A stretch of DNA of 64,000 nucleotides from Clostridia bacterium (GCA_029239755.1 JARBUI010000001.1:248001-312000); one strand, 5' to 3'. Counted from the stretch's first letter, positions 16,520 to 27,192 are shown. Translations and numbers: made by a program. Notes: a model not told the origin generated them from the letters alone.

Positions 16520-18130
16520 CTATAAATATTTCTTAAGTGTTGCTCTTACTGCTCCTGGTCCTCTAACTAGCTCCGCGAAGTAGTTCTCCACTCTTTCTCC
16601 AAGCCCTGCATTATATAAATTTATACCGAATATCTTATCGTTAGAGAGAATGGGTTTTAATACTTCTCCAAATGGTCCTTCTTGTCCTAAAGAAATACCT
16701 TCTAAATAAGAACGAACAGTCTCTAACATAGGATCTGGGCTTAATTCAAATGCTTCTCCTGAATCATCCACTCCTAAAAGGTAACGACACCATCCTGCCA
16801 GTACAAGAGGTATGAGCTTAAGATCTTTTACATTTAAGTCCTCACTCTTCACATAAGCTTTTATTGTTTCACCAAAACGTATGGACAGCTTTTGTGAAGT
16901 ATCTGTTGCTATACGCTGTGGTGTATCTGGCATGAAAGGATTCGGTACGCGCACATTAAGTACTTCATTGATAAAGTTTTTAGGATCTATAATGCCTGGG
17001 TTAACGACTACAGGCAGACCTTCTTCATACCCAATGATCTCTACCAGCCTTCTTAACTCAGTATCTTTCATTTCTTCCGAAATCTTAGTATAGGATAGCA
17101 GGCAGCCATAGATTGCAAGTGCAGTATGAAGAGGATTTAGGCAAGTACATACCTTCATCTTCTCAACTTTGTCTACAGTCTCTCTGTCTGTAAAAATAAT
17201 ACCGCCTTTGTCAAGATGAGGTCTGCCATTAGGAAACTTATCTTCAATAACTAAATACTCAGCTTTTTCAGCATTAACAAATGGCGCAACATAAGTATTT
17301 TTAGAGGTAACAGTTCCTTCAGTATCTTCAAAGCCTGCTGCTTTTAGCATATCCTTTACACTCTCATCTGGTCTTGGAGTAATCTTATCAATCATACTCC
17401 AAGGAAATGAAACAGTATTTGGATCTTCAATATAGCTTAAGAATCCTGCCTCAACTAAATTATTCTCTTCCCAGTTCTTAGCAAATGCTCTTACCGCTTC
17501 AAATAACTTTGTCCCATTATGTGAACAGTTATCCATACTTACTAAAGCTACTGGGTATTTCCCTGCAGCATATCTTTCGTAGCAAAGCGCAGCTAACTTT
17601 CCAATATAGCTTTTAGGAGCCTTAGGTCCTTCTGAAAAGTCACTCATAACGTCTGGGTAAAATTCTCCATTTGGATAATTTAAGCTATATCCTTTTTCTG
17701 TAATAGTGAAACTCACCATCTGAAGGGATGGATTTGTAAAAATTTCTTTTAGCCTAGTAAAATCTTTTTTATTTTCACTATCCACTTTCAGAGCTTCAAC
17801 AATGCTTGCAATAACTGTTTTTTCTATGGTGCCATCTGATTTTAAAGTAACTAATAATGTGAGGTTATCATGTGCATCAAATACACTATCAATAATTTCG
17901 TAGTCGTATCCCTCTGCTACAATAATCCCTTTATCTTCTAATCCCTGATTTAGCAGGTTTTGCTGAACTGCTGCCGGGAATGCACGAAAGATGTTCCCTG
18001 CTCCAAAGTGAATCCAAGCAGGTGCTTTCTTTGTCTTAATCGTTATATCTTCAATATTAAATTTAGGAAGATTAATTCCTTCTTGTTCCCACTGTTTTGT
18101 TTGTTCTATTTCCTTTATATTTAATTTCAT
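16520..18130 (-). CDS. uxuB: Fructuronate reductase / mannitol dehydrogenase family (D-mannonate oxidoreductase)
   Basis: This 536-residue protein belongs to the polyol/mannitol dehydrogenase family. The N-terminal Rossmann region has WIHFGAGNIFRAFPA near residue 40. SMDNCSHNGTKL near 205 and the catalytic helix segment with KMKVCTCLNPLHTALAIYG near 330 are the family's key blocks. It interconverts D-fructuronate and D-mannonate with NAD(H). It is the last gene of uxuA-gntR-uxuB, 12 bp after gntR, so the hexuronate assignment is favoured over mannitol dehydrogenase. UxuC, kdgK and kdgA are not in the window. Confidence 0.88.
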   Translation of the reverse strand: MKLNIKEIEQTKQWEQEGINLPKFNIEDITIKTKKAPAWIHFGAGNIFRAFPAAVQQNLLNQGLEDKGIIVAEGYDYEIIDSVFDAHDNLTLLVTLKSDGTIEKTVIASIVEALKVDSENKKDFTRLKEIFTNPSLQMVSFTITEKGYSLNYPNGEFYPDVMSDFSEGPKAPKSYIGKLAALCYERYAAGKYPVALVSMDNCSHNGTKLFEAVRAFAKNWEENNLVEAGFLSYIEDPNTVSFPWSMIDKITPRPDESVKDMLKAAGFEDTEGTVTSKNTYVAPFVNAEKAEYLVIEDKFPNGRPHLDKGGIIFTDRETVDKVEKMKVCTCLNPLHTALAIYGCLLSYTKISEEMKDTELRRLVEIIGYEEGLPVVVNPGIIDPKNFINEVLNVRVPNPFMPDTPQRIATDTSQKLSIRFGETIKAYVKSEDLNVKDLKLIPLVLAGWCRYLLGVDDSGEAFELSPDPMLETVRSYLEGISLGQEGPFGEVLKPILSNDKIFGINLYNAGLGERVENYFAELVRGPGAVRATLKKYL

Positions 18131-18142
18131 GGCTTGCCTCTC

Positions 18143-18886
18143 TTATTTTAACATTTTATAAAAATCCTGCTGCAGCAAATCATTAGATGCTTCTGGTTTA
18201 AACCCAATCTCAAATAACTCAGGATACTTCTCTAATAAATCTAGTTCTTCAGTGTCTAATTTTGTTAAATGCAGACGAAGTAATTTCTCAAGTCTCTTTG
18301 CATCTTGTAGTACAATGCACTCTATTATATCTTCGTGCTGCTGAATAACACTTCCTACTATGTTTTTGTCTCCCATTGTAAGAAGCCTAATTCTTCTGTA
18401 GTGTCCTGATGTACTCTGAAGCGTTTGCCAACAAAGTTTTTTATTGGTTGCATCGAAGAAAATTTTATGAAACTCGTCGTCATACTGCAAAGACTTTCTA
18501 TAGTCTTCATCTGCAATACTTTCTTTTTGTTTCTTTACTATTTCTTTTAATCTGTCAATATCTTCTGGCTTATGACACTTTAAAAATAACATCATTGTCT
18601 TTTCTTCTAAACATTCTCTTAAATAGCGCTCTTCCGAAACTCTATTTAAATCTATTTTGGAAATCATTGTTCCTCTTTGAGGCATACTTGTAATCAAACC
18701 TTCTTTTTCCAGCTTAATGAGAGCGTCTCTTACGGGTGAGCGGCTGACATTAAGCTGTGTGCAGATATCTTTAATACTGATCATTTCTCCGGGTTTAATA
18801 TTGAGTTCAATGATATTATTTCTCAAACTGCTATATACACTATCACCAATAGTCATAATACTCTTTTCATTCTCTCTGTAATACAT
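18143..18886 (-). CDS. GntR-family regulator with FCD domain, likely hexuronate-responsive
   Basis: This 247-residue protein has an N-terminal winged helix, with SLRNNIIELNIKPGEMISIK and INVSRSPVRDALIKLEKEG-like residues at about 15-75, and an all-helical FCD effector domain (about 90-225). Its ligand-binding residues include DDEFH near 135 and HLTKLD near 208. The start has AGAGG six bases before the ATG. Sitting between uxuA and uxuB, it probably represses the operon until a hexuronate or its keto acid product binds. It resembles UxuR/ExuR-type FadR regulators in layout. Confidence 0.85.
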   Translation of the reverse strand: MYYRENEKSIMTIGDSVYSSLRNNIIELNIKPGEMISIKDICTQLNVSRSPVRDALIKLEKEGLITSMPQRGTMISKIDLNRVSEERYLRECLEEKTMMLFLKCHKPEDIDRLKEIVKKQKESIADEDYRKSLQYDDEFHKIFFDATNKKLCWQTLQSTSGHYRRIRLLTMGDKNIVGSVIQQHEDIIECIVLQDAKRLEKLLRLHLTKLDTEELDLLEKYPELFEIGFKPEASNDLLQQDFYKMLK

Positions 18887-18958
18887 ATTTATCCTCTTTC
18901 TCTACATGTATATTAATCTATCACTATAATACATTATATAGAGAATTTAATATAATAA

Positions 18959-20023
18959 CTAGGACATTTTAGTAATACTTTCCCATAGTCCATTTAAATA
19001 AGTCGCTCCTAGAGCTCTGTCGTATAATCCATATCCAGGCATAGCTACTTCTCCCCAAATAGCTCTTCCATGGTCTGGACGTACTACGCCATCAAATCCA
19101 CTTTCATAAAAAGCTTTCATAATCTCAAACATATCTAAAGAACCATCAGATGATAAGTGTGCTGCTTCGTCAAATTTACCTTCTCCAAGATGAATGATAT
19201 TTCTTACATGTGCAAAGTGTATTTTCCCTTTTAAAGAACGAATAATATCAGGAATATCATTATTAGGATTAGACCCTAATGAACCAGTACACAATGTAAC
19301 GCCATTGCAAGGACTGTCTACCATATTAACTAATCTTAATAGTTTTTCCTTTGTTGTCATAATTCTTGATAAACCAAATACTGACCATGCTGGATCATCT
19401 GGATGGATAGCCATTTTAATGCCATATTTTTCACAAGTAGGCATAATAGCTTCTAAAAAGTATTTCAAGTTAGCAAATAGCTTTTCTTCATCTACCCCTT
19501 TATACATCTCGAATAATTCTTTAATTCTAGCCATTCTTTCTGGCTCCCAGCCTGGAAGCACAAAGCCATTAGATTTTTCATCCATAGATTCCATAATTTT
19601 ATCTGGATCTATTGCATCGATAATCTCTTGGTCATAAGATAATACTGTAGAGCCGTCTGGACGTTCCTTAGCTAAGTCAGAACGGGTCCAGTCAAATACA
19701 GGCATAAAATTGTAGCATACTAAATCAATACCTTCTTCACCAAGTCGTTCAAGTGTTGTAATATAGTTTGCAATATACATATCTCTGTCCGCTGAACCAA
19801 CTTTTATAGCATCATGAATATTAACGCTCTCTATGCCTTTTATTTTAAGTCCCGCATCTTCAACTTGTTTTTTAATCTCACGAATCTTTTCGCTCTCCCA
19901 TACTTCTCCTGGTTTTGTATCATATAACGTTGTAATAACACCTGTTACTCCTGGAATTTGTCTGATTTGCTCTAAAGTTACAGAATCAAAATCCTTCCCA
20001 AACCATCTTAAAGTCATATCCAT
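18959..20023 (-). CDS. uxuA: Mannonate dehydratase
   Basis: The start is taken at the third codon of the longest frame (20023), because AGGTG lies 7 bases before it and touches the first ATG. That gives 354 residues. It begins MDMTLRWFGKDFDSVTLEQI and shows YNFMPVFDWTRSDL, MAIHPDDPAWSVFGLSRIM, HFAHVRNI and VRPDHGRAIWGE, all characteristic of UxuA. It removes water from D-mannonate to give 2-keto-3-deoxygluconate and needs Mn or Fe. It is the first gene of the hexuronate operon. Confidence 0.94.
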   Translation of the reverse strand: MDMTLRWFGKDFDSVTLEQIRQIPGVTGVITTLYDTKPGEVWESEKIREIKKQVEDAGLKIKGIESVNIHDAIKVGSADRDMYIANYITTLERLGEEGIDLVCYNFMPVFDWTRSDLAKERPDGSTVLSYDQEIIDAIDPDKIMESMDEKSNGFVLPGWEPERMARIKELFEMYKGVDEEKLFANLKYFLEAIMPTCEKYGIKMAIHPDDPAWSVFGLSRIMTTKEKLLRLVNMVDSPCNGVTLCTGSLGSNPNNDIPDIIRSLKGKIHFAHVRNIIHLGEGKFDEAAHLSSDGSLDMFEIMKAFYESGFDGVVRPDHGRAIWGEVAMPGYGLYDRALGATYLNGLWESITKMS

Positions 20024-20064
20024 AATCATTCACCTTTCCTTTATCTAAATTTATTTAAATACTA

Positions 20065-20083
20065 ACTAATATATTAGTATACT
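20065..20083. promoter_or_regulatory. Palindrome upstream of uxuA, candidate GntR operator
   Basis: ACTAATATATTAGT (20065-20078) is a perfect palindrome that overlaps a second one, AGTATACT (20076-20083). The latter contains a minus-strand TATACT that could be the -10 box. The position, about 45 bp before uxuA, suits repression by the linked GntR protein. This is inference. Confidence 0.4.
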
Positions 20084-20263
20084 ATCATATTAATATTGTT
20101 GTGTCTACCTTTTTAAGGTGTATTTTATCATTTTATCTAAATGAATAATTTAATCTTATATATTTGTACATTTAGCACATTCTTTTTAGGATTTTATCTT
20201 ACCTCTCATTTACTAAATAGCTTTACCATGTTTTGATCAAACTATTACTTAATAACCAGAACA

Positions 20264-20291
20264 CAAAAAAACAGCCCATGTGCAGGCTGTT
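20264..20291 (-). terminator. Terminator of the trp operon
   Basis: On the minus strand, AACAGCC pairs with GGCTGTT (20291-20270) across an 8-nt loop, followed by seven T. It lies directly downstream of trpA. Confidence 0.93.
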
Positions 20292-20303
20292 CTTATTTAT
20301 AAA

Positions 20304-21092
20304 TCAATCTTGTAGTGCTGTCATCATTTCCTGTGCAAATTGGGTAAGCGGCATTTCTGCTTCTTCTCCATGTTCTTCTATAAGCTTCACTATGGCACTG
20401 CCTACAATAACCCCATCAGCATATTTCTTTAGGTCTTTAGCCTGATCTGCATAAGAAATACCAAAGCCTAAAGCCGTGGGAATCTTGCAATACTCATTAA
20501 TCGTTTCAAACATAGACTTAAGATCTGTTTGAATACTATTCCTTGTTCCCGTTACTCCCATAGAGGATACGCAGTATAAAAATCCTCTCGCATCTTTAGT
20601 AATTTCTTTAATACGCTCTTTAGAGGTTGGTGCAACAAGTGAAATGATATCAACTTCACATTCTGTTGCATAGGCGTTAAACTCTTCTTTTTCTTCAAAA
20701 GGAAGGTCAGGAACAATAATTCCGTCCACCTCTACTTCCTTACACTTTTTAAAAAATTTCTCTATCCCATAGTAGTAAACTGTATTTGCGTAAAGTAAAA
20801 ACACAAGAGGTACTTTGGTTAATTTTCGCACCTTAGCTACCATGTCAAATACCTTATCTATTGTAATTCCCTTTTCCAGTGCTCTAATATTAGCCTTTTG
20901 AATAACTGGTCCATCAGCTATCGGATCTGAAAAAGGTATGCCTATTTCAATAATAGTGCTGCCAGCTTTCTCCAGCGCATAAATAAATTTTTCTGTGGCT
21001 TCTAAATTTGGGTCTCCTGCTGTTACAAAGGGTATAAAAGCTTTTTGTCCTTCCTGTTTTTTCTTCTCAAATGCCTTTTGTATATTACTCAT
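20304..21092 (-). CDS. trpA: Tryptophan synthase alpha subunit
   Basis: The start is the ATG at 21092 ([15 protein letters not shown]), nine bases after AAGGGGG; a TTG three codons earlier is less likely. The product is about 262 residues. [34 protein letters not shown] (catalytic Glu in the first strand) and [16 protein letters not shown] are diagnostic. It splits indole-3-glycerol phosphate into indole and glyceraldehyde 3-phosphate. It overlaps the trpB end by 8 bases and is the last gene of the operon. Confidence 0.96.
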   Translation of the reverse strand: MSNIQKAFEKKKQEGQKAFIPFVTAGDPNLEATEKFIYALEKAGSTIIEIGIPFSDPIADGPVIQKANIRALEKGITIDKVFDMVAKVRKLTKVPLVFLLYANTVYYYGIEKFFKKCKEVEVDGIIVPDLPFEEKEEFNAYATECEVDIISLVAPTSKERIKEITKDARGFLYCVSSMGVTGTRNSIQTDLKSMFETINEYCKIPTALGFGISYADQAKDLKKYADGVIVGSAIVKLIEEHGEEAEMPLTQFAQEMMTALQD

Positions 21093-22272
21093 TAAGTTCA
21101 ACCCCCTTATATCTTGCTATACTTGCTACGTCTTTATCGCCTCTTCCAGACAGATTAATAACAATGATTTTTTCTTTTGACATTTGCGTGGCTATTTTTA
21201 TAGCATAGGCTACTGCGTGAGAACTTTCAATAGCTGGGATAATGCCTTCTATTTTTGATAAATATTCAAACGCAGCTACTGCTTCTTTATCTGTAGCAGG
21301 TACATAATATGCTCTTTTAGTATCATGTAAATAAGCATGCTCTGGCCCTATTCCAGGATAATCAAGTCCAGCTGATATAGAGTATACAGGGGCGATACTC
21401 CCTCCCTCTGCTTGAAGAAAGTACGATTTCATACCATGAAATATCCCTATTTCTCCTTTACTGATAGTTGCTGCATGATTTTCGGTATCAATCCCTTCCC
21501 CTGCTGCTTCTACACCTATCAGCTCTACTTCTTCGTCTTTTATAAAGTCATAGAAAAGCCCCATAGCATTGCTGCCTCCTCCTACGCATGCAATAAGAGT
21601 ATCTGGAAGTTTACCTTCTTTTTGAAGCATCTGCATTTTAACTTCCTTGCCTATAATACTCTGAAAGTCTCTTACCATCTCAGGATATGGGTGAGGCCCC
21701 ATAACTGATCCGATACAATAAAAGGTATCGTCAACTCTTCTGGTCCACTCCTGCATGGCTGCATTAACCGCATCTTTTAGAGTACGTGTTCCTGTTTTTA
21801 CAGCTGTGACCTTTGCTCCTAAAAGTTCCATTCTAAAAACATTAAGTGCCTGACGCACCGTATCTTCTTCTCCCATAAATACTTCACATGTGAGTCCCAT
21901 AAGAGCAGCTGCTGTTGCTGTTGCGACGCCGTGCTGCCCTGCCCCCGTTTCTGCAATGACTCTTTTTTTCCCCATCTTCTTAGCAAGAAGTACCTGCCCT
22001 AAAACATTGTTGATTTTATGAGATCCTGTATGGTTAAGATCTTCTCTTTTAAGATAGATCTTTGCTCCTCCTAGATCCTCCGTCATTTTTTTTGCAAAAT
22101 AAAGCAAAGAAGGTCTCCCCGTATATTCCTCAAAAAGAACCTTTAGTTCTTCTTTAAAAGCTTCATTATTTTTGTAGTATTTATAGGCCTCATCTAATTC
22201 ATGAATTGCATTCATAAGTGTCTCTGGTATATATTGCCCGCCAAATACACCGTATCTGCCCGTATTATCCAT
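21085..22272 (-). CDS. trpB: Tryptophan synthase beta subunit
   Basis: This 395-residue protein starts [20 protein letters not shown]. The PLP lysine lies in [11 protein letters not shown] near residue 85. The phosphate-binding loop [12 protein letters not shown] and the C-terminal LSGRGDKD are present. It joins indole and serine to make tryptophan, as a pair with TrpA. An AGGTGA site precedes the ATG. It is a standard full-length TrpB1 type. Confidence 0.97.
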   Translation of the reverse strand: MDNTGRYGVFGGQYIPETLMNAIHELDEAYKYYKNNEAFKEELKVLFEEYTGRPSLLYFAKKMTEDLGGAKIYLKREDLNHTGSHKINNVLGQVLLAKKMGKKRVIAETGAGQHGVATATAAALMGLTCEVFMGEEDTVRQALNVFRMELLGAKVTAVKTGTRTLKDAVNAAMQEWTRRVDDTFYCIGSVMGPHPYPEMVRDFQSIIGKEVKMQMLQKEGKLPDTLIACVGGGSNAMGLFYDFIKDEEVELIGVEAAGEGIDTENHAATISKGEIGIFHGMKSYFLQAEGGSIAPVYSISAGLDYPGIGPEHAYLHDTKRAYYVPATDKEAVAAFEYLSKIEGIIPAIESSHAVAYAIKIATQMSKEKIIVINLSGRGDKDVASIARYKGVELNE

Positions 22273-22293
22273 CTCTAATCACCTCATCATTTT

Positions 22294-22911
22294 TTAGTCC
22301 ATCTTACTATTTTGCTCTCTCACAATACTGATCATTTCAAGTATTTTATCTCTATCTTTGACGCCATTTGTTTCAACGCCGCTGCTCACATCTATCCCAT
22401 AGGGAGTTTTCTTAATGGCTTCCCGAACATTGTTAAGGTTAATTCCCCCTGCCAGAAAGTAAGGCTCTTTAATATTTTTTATAACTTGCCAATCAAAGCT
22501 TTCTCCACCGCCGCCGTAAGCTCCTTCTAAATACTTGTCAAACAGCAAAAAATCTGCGTTATGGTTTTGATTAGGATTCACTTCATTTTTTACTCTTATA
22601 GCTTTTATAATAGGAAGCTTTATTTTTTTCTTTAATTCTTTAACATAGTCATCAGATTCATCTCCATGAAGCTGAATGATATCAATCACTTGTTCATTTT
22701 CATACCTTATTAGACTGCTGATAGGTTCATTGACAAATACGCCTACAGCCTTAACAGAAGGACTTAATAAATGTTTTAGATGCTTAGCCTGACTTAATGA
22801 GAGCTGCCTTTTGCTTTTAGCAAATACAAAGCCAATGTAATCTGGAAAACACTCATTTGCTATATGGATATCTTCTTCCCTTGTTAAACCGCATATTTTA
22901 ATCTTTATCAT
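22294..22911 (-). CDS. trpF: Phosphoribosylanthranilate isomerase
   Basis: This 205-residue TIM barrel begins MIKIKICGLTREED, with the catalytic cysteine in KICGLT. IQLHGDES and the phosphate loop LAGGINLNNV with DVSSGVET near the end are typical. It performs the Amadori rearrangement of phosphoribosylanthranilate. The gene starts 8 bp after trpC and is separate, not fused to it. Confidence 0.96.
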   Translation of the reverse strand: MIKIKICGLTREEDIHIANECFPDYIGFVFAKSKRQLSLSQAKHLKHLLSPSVKAVGVFVNEPISSLIRYENEQVIDIIQLHGDESDDYVKELKKKIKLPIIKAIRVKNEVNPNQNHNADFLLFDKYLEGAYGGGGESFDWQVIKNIKEPYFLAGGINLNNVREAIKKTPYGIDVSSGVETNGVKDRDKILEMISIVREQNSKMD

Positions 22912-22919
22912 GTGAGACT

Positions 22920-23696
22920 CTATGCCTCCTTAAGTTCTTTAAGTTTACCTATTCTATCCGAAGATTTCACAATGCTTTCTCCAATAAGTACCGCATCTGT
23001 CCCTAACTGTTTGAGGCGCTTTATATCCTCTTTAGTATGAATTCCACTTTCTGAAACAAATACTTTATCTTGTGGTATAAGCTTTCTTAGTCTTTCAGAA
23101 GTCTCAAGACTTACTTCGAAGGTCTTCAAATTTCTATTATTCACCCCTATTATCTCAGCATTAACATCCAAACTTCTTTTTACTTCTTCTTCGTCATGAG
23201 CTTCTACCAAGCACTCAAGTCCTAGGCTATGGGCCACTTTCAAGAAATATGCCATTTCTTTTTGAGTAAGTGCCGCTGCAATGAGCAGCACAGCATCTGC
23301 TCCTATTACTTTAGCTTCATAGATTTGCCATTCATCTACAATAAAATCTTTTCTTAAGAGCGGCAGCTTAACAATCTCCTTAATCTTGGTAAGATACTCA
23401 TTTGCTCCTAGAAAATAGTTAGGTTCTGTTAATACAGATATAGCAGCTGCTCCTCCTCTTTCATAATCCTTAGCTATTTGAATATAATCAAAATCAGTAC
23501 ATATAAGCCCCTTAGAAGGAGATGCCTTTTTAGCTTCAGCGATAATACTTACGCCTGATCCCTTAAGGGACGCTTTAAAACTATTGTCAGCATATGTGTG
23601 CTTTTCAATTTGTCTCTCAAAAGAACTTATGCTCGTTAGAGCTTTCAGCTCTTCTATATCTTTCTTTCTCCTCGTTATAATTTGATCAAGTATCAT
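22920..23696 (-). CDS. trpC: Indole-3-glycerol phosphate synthase
   Basis: This 258-residue protein begins MILDQIITRRKKDIEELK. IIAEAKKASPSKGLI carries the catalytic lysine region. LLRKDFIVDEWQIYEAK, CLVEAHDEEEV and GVNNRNLKTFEV complete the family pattern. It closes the indole ring of the tryptophan pathway. AGGAGG lies just before the ATG. Confidence 0.97.
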   Translation of the reverse strand: MILDQIITRRKKDIEELKALTSISSFERQIEKHTYADNSFKASLKGSGVSIIAEAKKASPSKGLICTDFDYIQIAKDYERGGAAAISVLTEPNYFLGANEYLTKIKEIVKLPLLRKDFIVDEWQIYEAKVIGADAVLLIAAALTQKEMAYFLKVAHSLGLECLVEAHDEEEVKRSLDVNAEIIGVNNRNLKTFEVSLETSERLRKLIPQDKVFVSESGIHTKEDIKRLKQLGTDAVLIGESIVKSSDRIGKLKELKEA

Positions 23697-23720
23697 ACTT
23701 CCTCCTAGTCTAAATGTCTT

Positions 23721-24731
23721 TTAGCTCACCTTCCTGGTTGCTGCTGCAAACTCTTCAAGTTTTGCAAGTGCCTTGCCGCTGTCTATCATTTCTTCTGCTA
23801 TCTTTACACATTCTTGCAGAGTTTTATCATTATACGCTATATAAAGAGCTACTGCTGAATTGATAAGCACCATATCTCTTTTAGGCCCTTTTACCCCGCT
23901 TAGAATGTCTAGTGTAATTTGTTTATTTTCACTAGCAGCTCCTCCAACCAGCTCTTCTTGTCTGCAAGCTGCAAGTCCTACCATCTCAGGAGTTAACACA
24001 AAAGCTTTGATTGTACCCTCATTAATCTCATATACTGTTGTAGGCCCGCACAAAGAAACTTCATCTACTCCATCCTGCCCGTGTACAACTAACGCCCGCT
24101 TAACTCCTAAGTTATTAAGTACCCTTGCCATAGGCTCTATTAATTTCTCGTCGTAGACTCCTAAAATTTGGAGCTTTGCATAAGCTGGGTTAGCTAAAGG
24201 TCCTAATATATTAAATACTGTTCTAATTCCTAATTCTTTTCTTGTCTTTGCAACATGTCTCATCGATTGATGATAGACAGGAGCAAACATAAAGCATAGA
24301 CCTGCCTCTTCTAAAACTTTAGCATTTTGTTCTGGGGTGATGTCTAACTTAACACCAAGTTCCTCTAGTATATCTGCTGCTCCGCATTTACTTGATACTG
24401 ATCTATTACCATGCTTCGCTACTTTAATGCCTGCAGCAGCCACGACCATCGCCGAAACGGTAGATACATTGAAGGTATTGGTACAATCGCCCCCTGTACC
24501 CACAATATCTATCACTTCATCTGCTGTCTGAAGTCTGGTGCATTTCTCTCTCATAACCTTCGCACAAGCAGTAATTTCTTCTATTGTTTCACCTTTCATT
24601 CTCATAGCTGTTAAAAACCCTGCAATCTGAGCATCTGTGGCCATACCTTCCATAATGGTATTCATAGCAGCTTCTGCCTCATCTATACTTAAGTTGTTTC
24701 CTTCCACAAGCTTTTTAATATATTGTTCCAT
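23721..24731 (-). CDS. trpD: Anthranilate phosphoribosyltransferase
   Basis: This 336-residue protein has IVGTGGDCTNTFNVST (PRPP-binding GTGGD), KHGNRSVSSKCGAAD and FNILGPLANPA, all hallmarks of TrpD. It transfers phosphoribose from PRPP to anthranilate. Its ATG shares a base with the trpG stop (TAATG), so translation is coupled. It is not fused to the glutamine amidotransferase, unlike in enteric bacteria. Confidence 0.97.
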   Translation of the reverse strand: MEQYIKKLVEGNNLSIDEAEAAMNTIMEGMATDAQIAGFLTAMRMKGETIEEITACAKVMREKCTRLQTADEVIDIVGTGGDCTNTFNVSTVSAMVVAAAGIKVAKHGNRSVSSKCGAADILEELGVKLDITPEQNAKVLEEAGLCFMFAPVYHQSMRHVAKTRKELGIRTVFNILGPLANPAYAKLQILGVYDEKLIEPMARVLNNLGVKRALVVHGQDGVDEVSLCGPTTVYEINEGTIKAFVLTPEMVGLAACRQEELVGGAASENKQITLDILSGVKGPKRDMVLINSAVALYIAYNDKTLQECVKIAEEMIDSGKALAKLEEFAAATRKVS

Positions 24732-25303
24732 TACACTGCCACCTCCAAGAAGTTCTTAATAATCATTTCTCCATCCTTTGTCAGAATGGATTCAGGATGA
24801 AATTGAACGCCGAACACCGGATAATCCCTATGCCTAAGTGCCATAATCTCCCCATTTTCATCCTCAGCAAGCACAGTTAGTACATCTGCAAGGCTTTCTT
24901 TTTCTACAATAAGTGAATGGTATCTGCCTGCTGTTATAGTAGCAGACATACCCTTAAAGAGTACGGATTTATTAGCTACACTAATATTACTTTGTTTGCC
25001 ATGAAGGATAGTTTTTGCCTTAACTACTTTACTTCCATAGGCTTCACCAATGGCTTGATGCCCTAAGCATACTCCAAGAATAGGTATTTTACCTGCAAAG
25101 TGCTTAATAGTCTGTATAGAGATGCCTGCATCTTTTGGGTATTTGGGGCCTGGCGAGATAATAATATGACTTGGATTAAGTTCTTCTATCTGGTCTATTG
25201 AAATTTTATTATTTCTAAAAACTTTGATGTCTTCATTAAACATCCCTATATATTGATAAAGATTATAAGTAAAGCTGTCATAATTATCGATTATTAAAAT
25301 CAT
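24731..25303 (-). CDS. trpG: Anthranilate/aminodeoxychorismate synthase glutamine amidotransferase
   Basis: This 190-residue class I amidotransferase begins [20 protein letters not shown]. The nucleophile is in GVCLGHQAIGEAYG (near residue 79) and the catalytic His-Glu pair is in GVQFHPESILT. It supplies ammonia from glutamine to TrpE. Since no other pabA is seen in the window, it may also serve folate synthesis; that is inference. It overlaps trpE by 4 bases (ATGA). Confidence 0.95.
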   Translation of the reverse strand: MILIIDNYDSFTYNLYQYIGMFNEDIKVFRNNKISIDQIEELNPSHIIISPGPKYPKDAGISIQTIKHFAGKIPILGVCLGHQAIGEAYGSKVVKAKTILHGKQSNISVANKSVLFKGMSATITAGRYHSLIVEKESLADVLTVLAEDENGEIMALRHRDYPVFGVQFHPESILTKDGEMIIKNFLEVAV

Positions 25304-26802
25304 CTCATTTCCCTCACTTTCTGGATCGCATCAAAAATGGCACTTGCTTTTGTAATGGTTTCTTTATACTCACTTTCTGGATCTGAATCTAATACAATGC
25401 CAGCTCCTGCCTGTACATAGGCCATTCCATCCTTTTTAACTATCGTTCTTATTGTGATACAGGTATCTAGATTGCCATCATAGCCTATATAGCCTATGGC
25501 TCCCCCATAAATGCCTCTCTTTTCATTTTCCAGCTCTTCTATAATCTCCATAGCTCTTACTTTAGGAGCTCCCGAGAGGGTCCCCGCAGGCAAAAGTTCT
25601 CTTACTGCATCTATGCTGCTAAAGTCTTTTCTAAGTCTCCCCTTTACATTCGTTGTAAGATGAATGACATGTGACAGCTTTTTGAAAGCCTGATAATCTG
25701 ATACCTGCACACTGTTAAACTCACTTATTTTGCCTACATCATTTCTGGCTAAATCTACAAGCATATTATGTTCAGCAAGTTCCTTCTTATCATTTAGCAG
25801 CTCTTGTTCAAGTCTTGTATCTTCTTCATCACTTTTACCTCTTCGCCTTGTTCCTGCTATAGGCTGAGTCATAACGATGCCATCCTGCACCTTAACAAGG
25901 GTTTCAGGCGATGCCCCTGCTATTTCCATATCTTCGATTTTCATAAGGTACATATAAGGGGAAGGATTAATCGTTCTAAGTACACGATAAACATCAAAGA
26001 GTTCACAGTTTAACTTTGTTTTAAAAACTTGTGAGAGTACTACTTGAAAAATATCCCCATTTTCAATATAAGTCTTTGCTTTCATAACATTTTGCATGAA
26101 GGTTTCTTTAGTCATATTACTCTCAAATGTTATCTCCTCATTAACATGCACATTATACTTTTTAGCAGGAGTATTAATAAATGTGTAGAGTTCAGCTAAT
26201 CGGTCTTTTGCTGCTTGATACGCTGTGGCTACAATTTGTTCTTCAGTTTGTTTCACCGCAGCAGCTCGCCCCATCGCTGCAACGTCTATATTAGCCATTA
26301 ATATTATTTTTTGCTTTAAATGATCAAAAGCTATAATTTCATCAAAGAACATTAGCTTAATATCCTCTGCTTTTAAACTATTATGATTACTCAGCGTGAT
26401 ATCTTCTACATACTTCACTGTTTCATAACCAAAGTATCCTACTGCACCTCCGGTCAGCGGCGGTAAACTCTTATCTTTAGGAGCGTTATACTCTTCTAGA
26501 ATATTTTTTAATATATCAATAGGATTCCCAGCTATATGTCTTATTCCTTCTGATGTTTTATGAAAGCTTTTACCTTCTTGTACGTAAAATAATTCTTTTG
26601 GATTAAACCCTAGAAAAGTATAGCGCGCCCACTTTTCACCGCCTTCTATGCTTTCCAAAAGAAAATATTGACTGCAGTGCTGCCTGATATGATTAAGTAG
26701 TGCTATAGGCGTATGAAAGTCCATATACACTTCTAGACTTACAGGGATTTTATTATATTCTTTGGAGAGCTCTGTTACTTTTTCTAAACTTGGATAAAAC
26801 AT
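25300..26802 (-). CDS. trpE: Anthranilate synthase component I
   Basis: The start is the ATG at 26802 ([20 protein letters not shown]), placed 7 bases after GGGGG. A TTG seven codons upstream is inside that site. The product is about 500 residues. The N-terminal regulatory part contains [18 protein letters not shown], close to the LLES tryptophan-binding motif. The catalytic half has [45 protein letters not shown] and QAGAGIV. It makes anthranilate from chorismate. It is the first gene of the operon, behind a T-box leader. Confidence 0.97.
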   Translation of the reverse strand: MFYPSLEKVTELSKEYNKIPVSLEVYMDFHTPIALLNHIRQHCSQYFLLESIEGGEKWARYTFLGFNPKELFYVQEGKSFHKTSEGIRHIAGNPIDILKNILEEYNAPKDKSLPPLTGGAVGYFGYETVKYVEDITLSNHNSLKAEDIKLMFFDEIIAFDHLKQKIILMANIDVAAMGRAAAVKQTEEQIVATAYQAAKDRLAELYTFINTPAKKYNVHVNEEITFESNMTKETFMQNVMKAKTYIENGDIFQVVLSQVFKTKLNCELFDVYRVLRTINPSPYMYLMKIEDMEIAGASPETLVKVQDGIVMTQPIAGTRRRGKSDEEDTRLEQELLNDKKELAEHNMLVDLARNDVGKISEFNSVQVSDYQAFKKLSHVIHLTTNVKGRLRKDFSSIDAVRELLPAGTLSGAPKVRAMEIIEELENEKRGIYGGAIGYIGYDGNLDTCITIRTIVKKDGMAYVQAGAGIVLDSDPESEYKETITKASAIFDAIQKVREMR

Positions 26803-26878
26803 ATTTATTCCCCCTTTTACCAAGGCTGGCCTATGTGCCTGCCTATCAACACATTATGATATATTATTTTTAAACAAC

Positions 26879-27165
26879 AAAAAAACGCTCGCCACTTAGC
26901 TATCGCCAAGGACGAGCGTATATAGAATACACCCACGGTACCACCTTGATTCGTATTTAAAAATACGCACTTTGCAGAATGCCATCACATTCTTCATCTA
27001 TAACGCAGATGTAACGTCATGAGATACTAAAGGTTTGCCCATTTGGGTATATCCCCTTTTCATCATGCCCTCAAGAGACCATTTGTCTAGTTCGTTTCCT
27101 ACTGGGCTCGCACCATTCCCAGCTCTCTGAAAGTTCGTGACTAGTTTTATTCCTCTATCACAGGT
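26879..27165 (-). promoter_or_regulatory. Tryptophan T-box riboswitch
   Basis: The trpE leader, read on the minus strand, has a stem I with AGAGAGCTGGG and an apical region. A candidate specifier codon UGG lies at 27081-27079 in the context ACAAATGGTCTC. The T-box sequence AAGGTGGTACCGTGGG is at 26947-26931. The final hairpin ACGCTCG/CGAGCGT (26917-26886) is followed by seven T and is the terminator. Uncharged tRNA-Trp should pair with UGG and the T-box to form the antiterminator. Confidence 0.94.
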
Positions 27166-27192
27166 TTTAAAGGTTATTATTTAATTATTCTC

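Noticed and set aside
19194-19637. Open frame of 147 codons opposite uxuA
   Set aside because: It is antisense to a well-conserved gene with a biased composition; no independent evidence.
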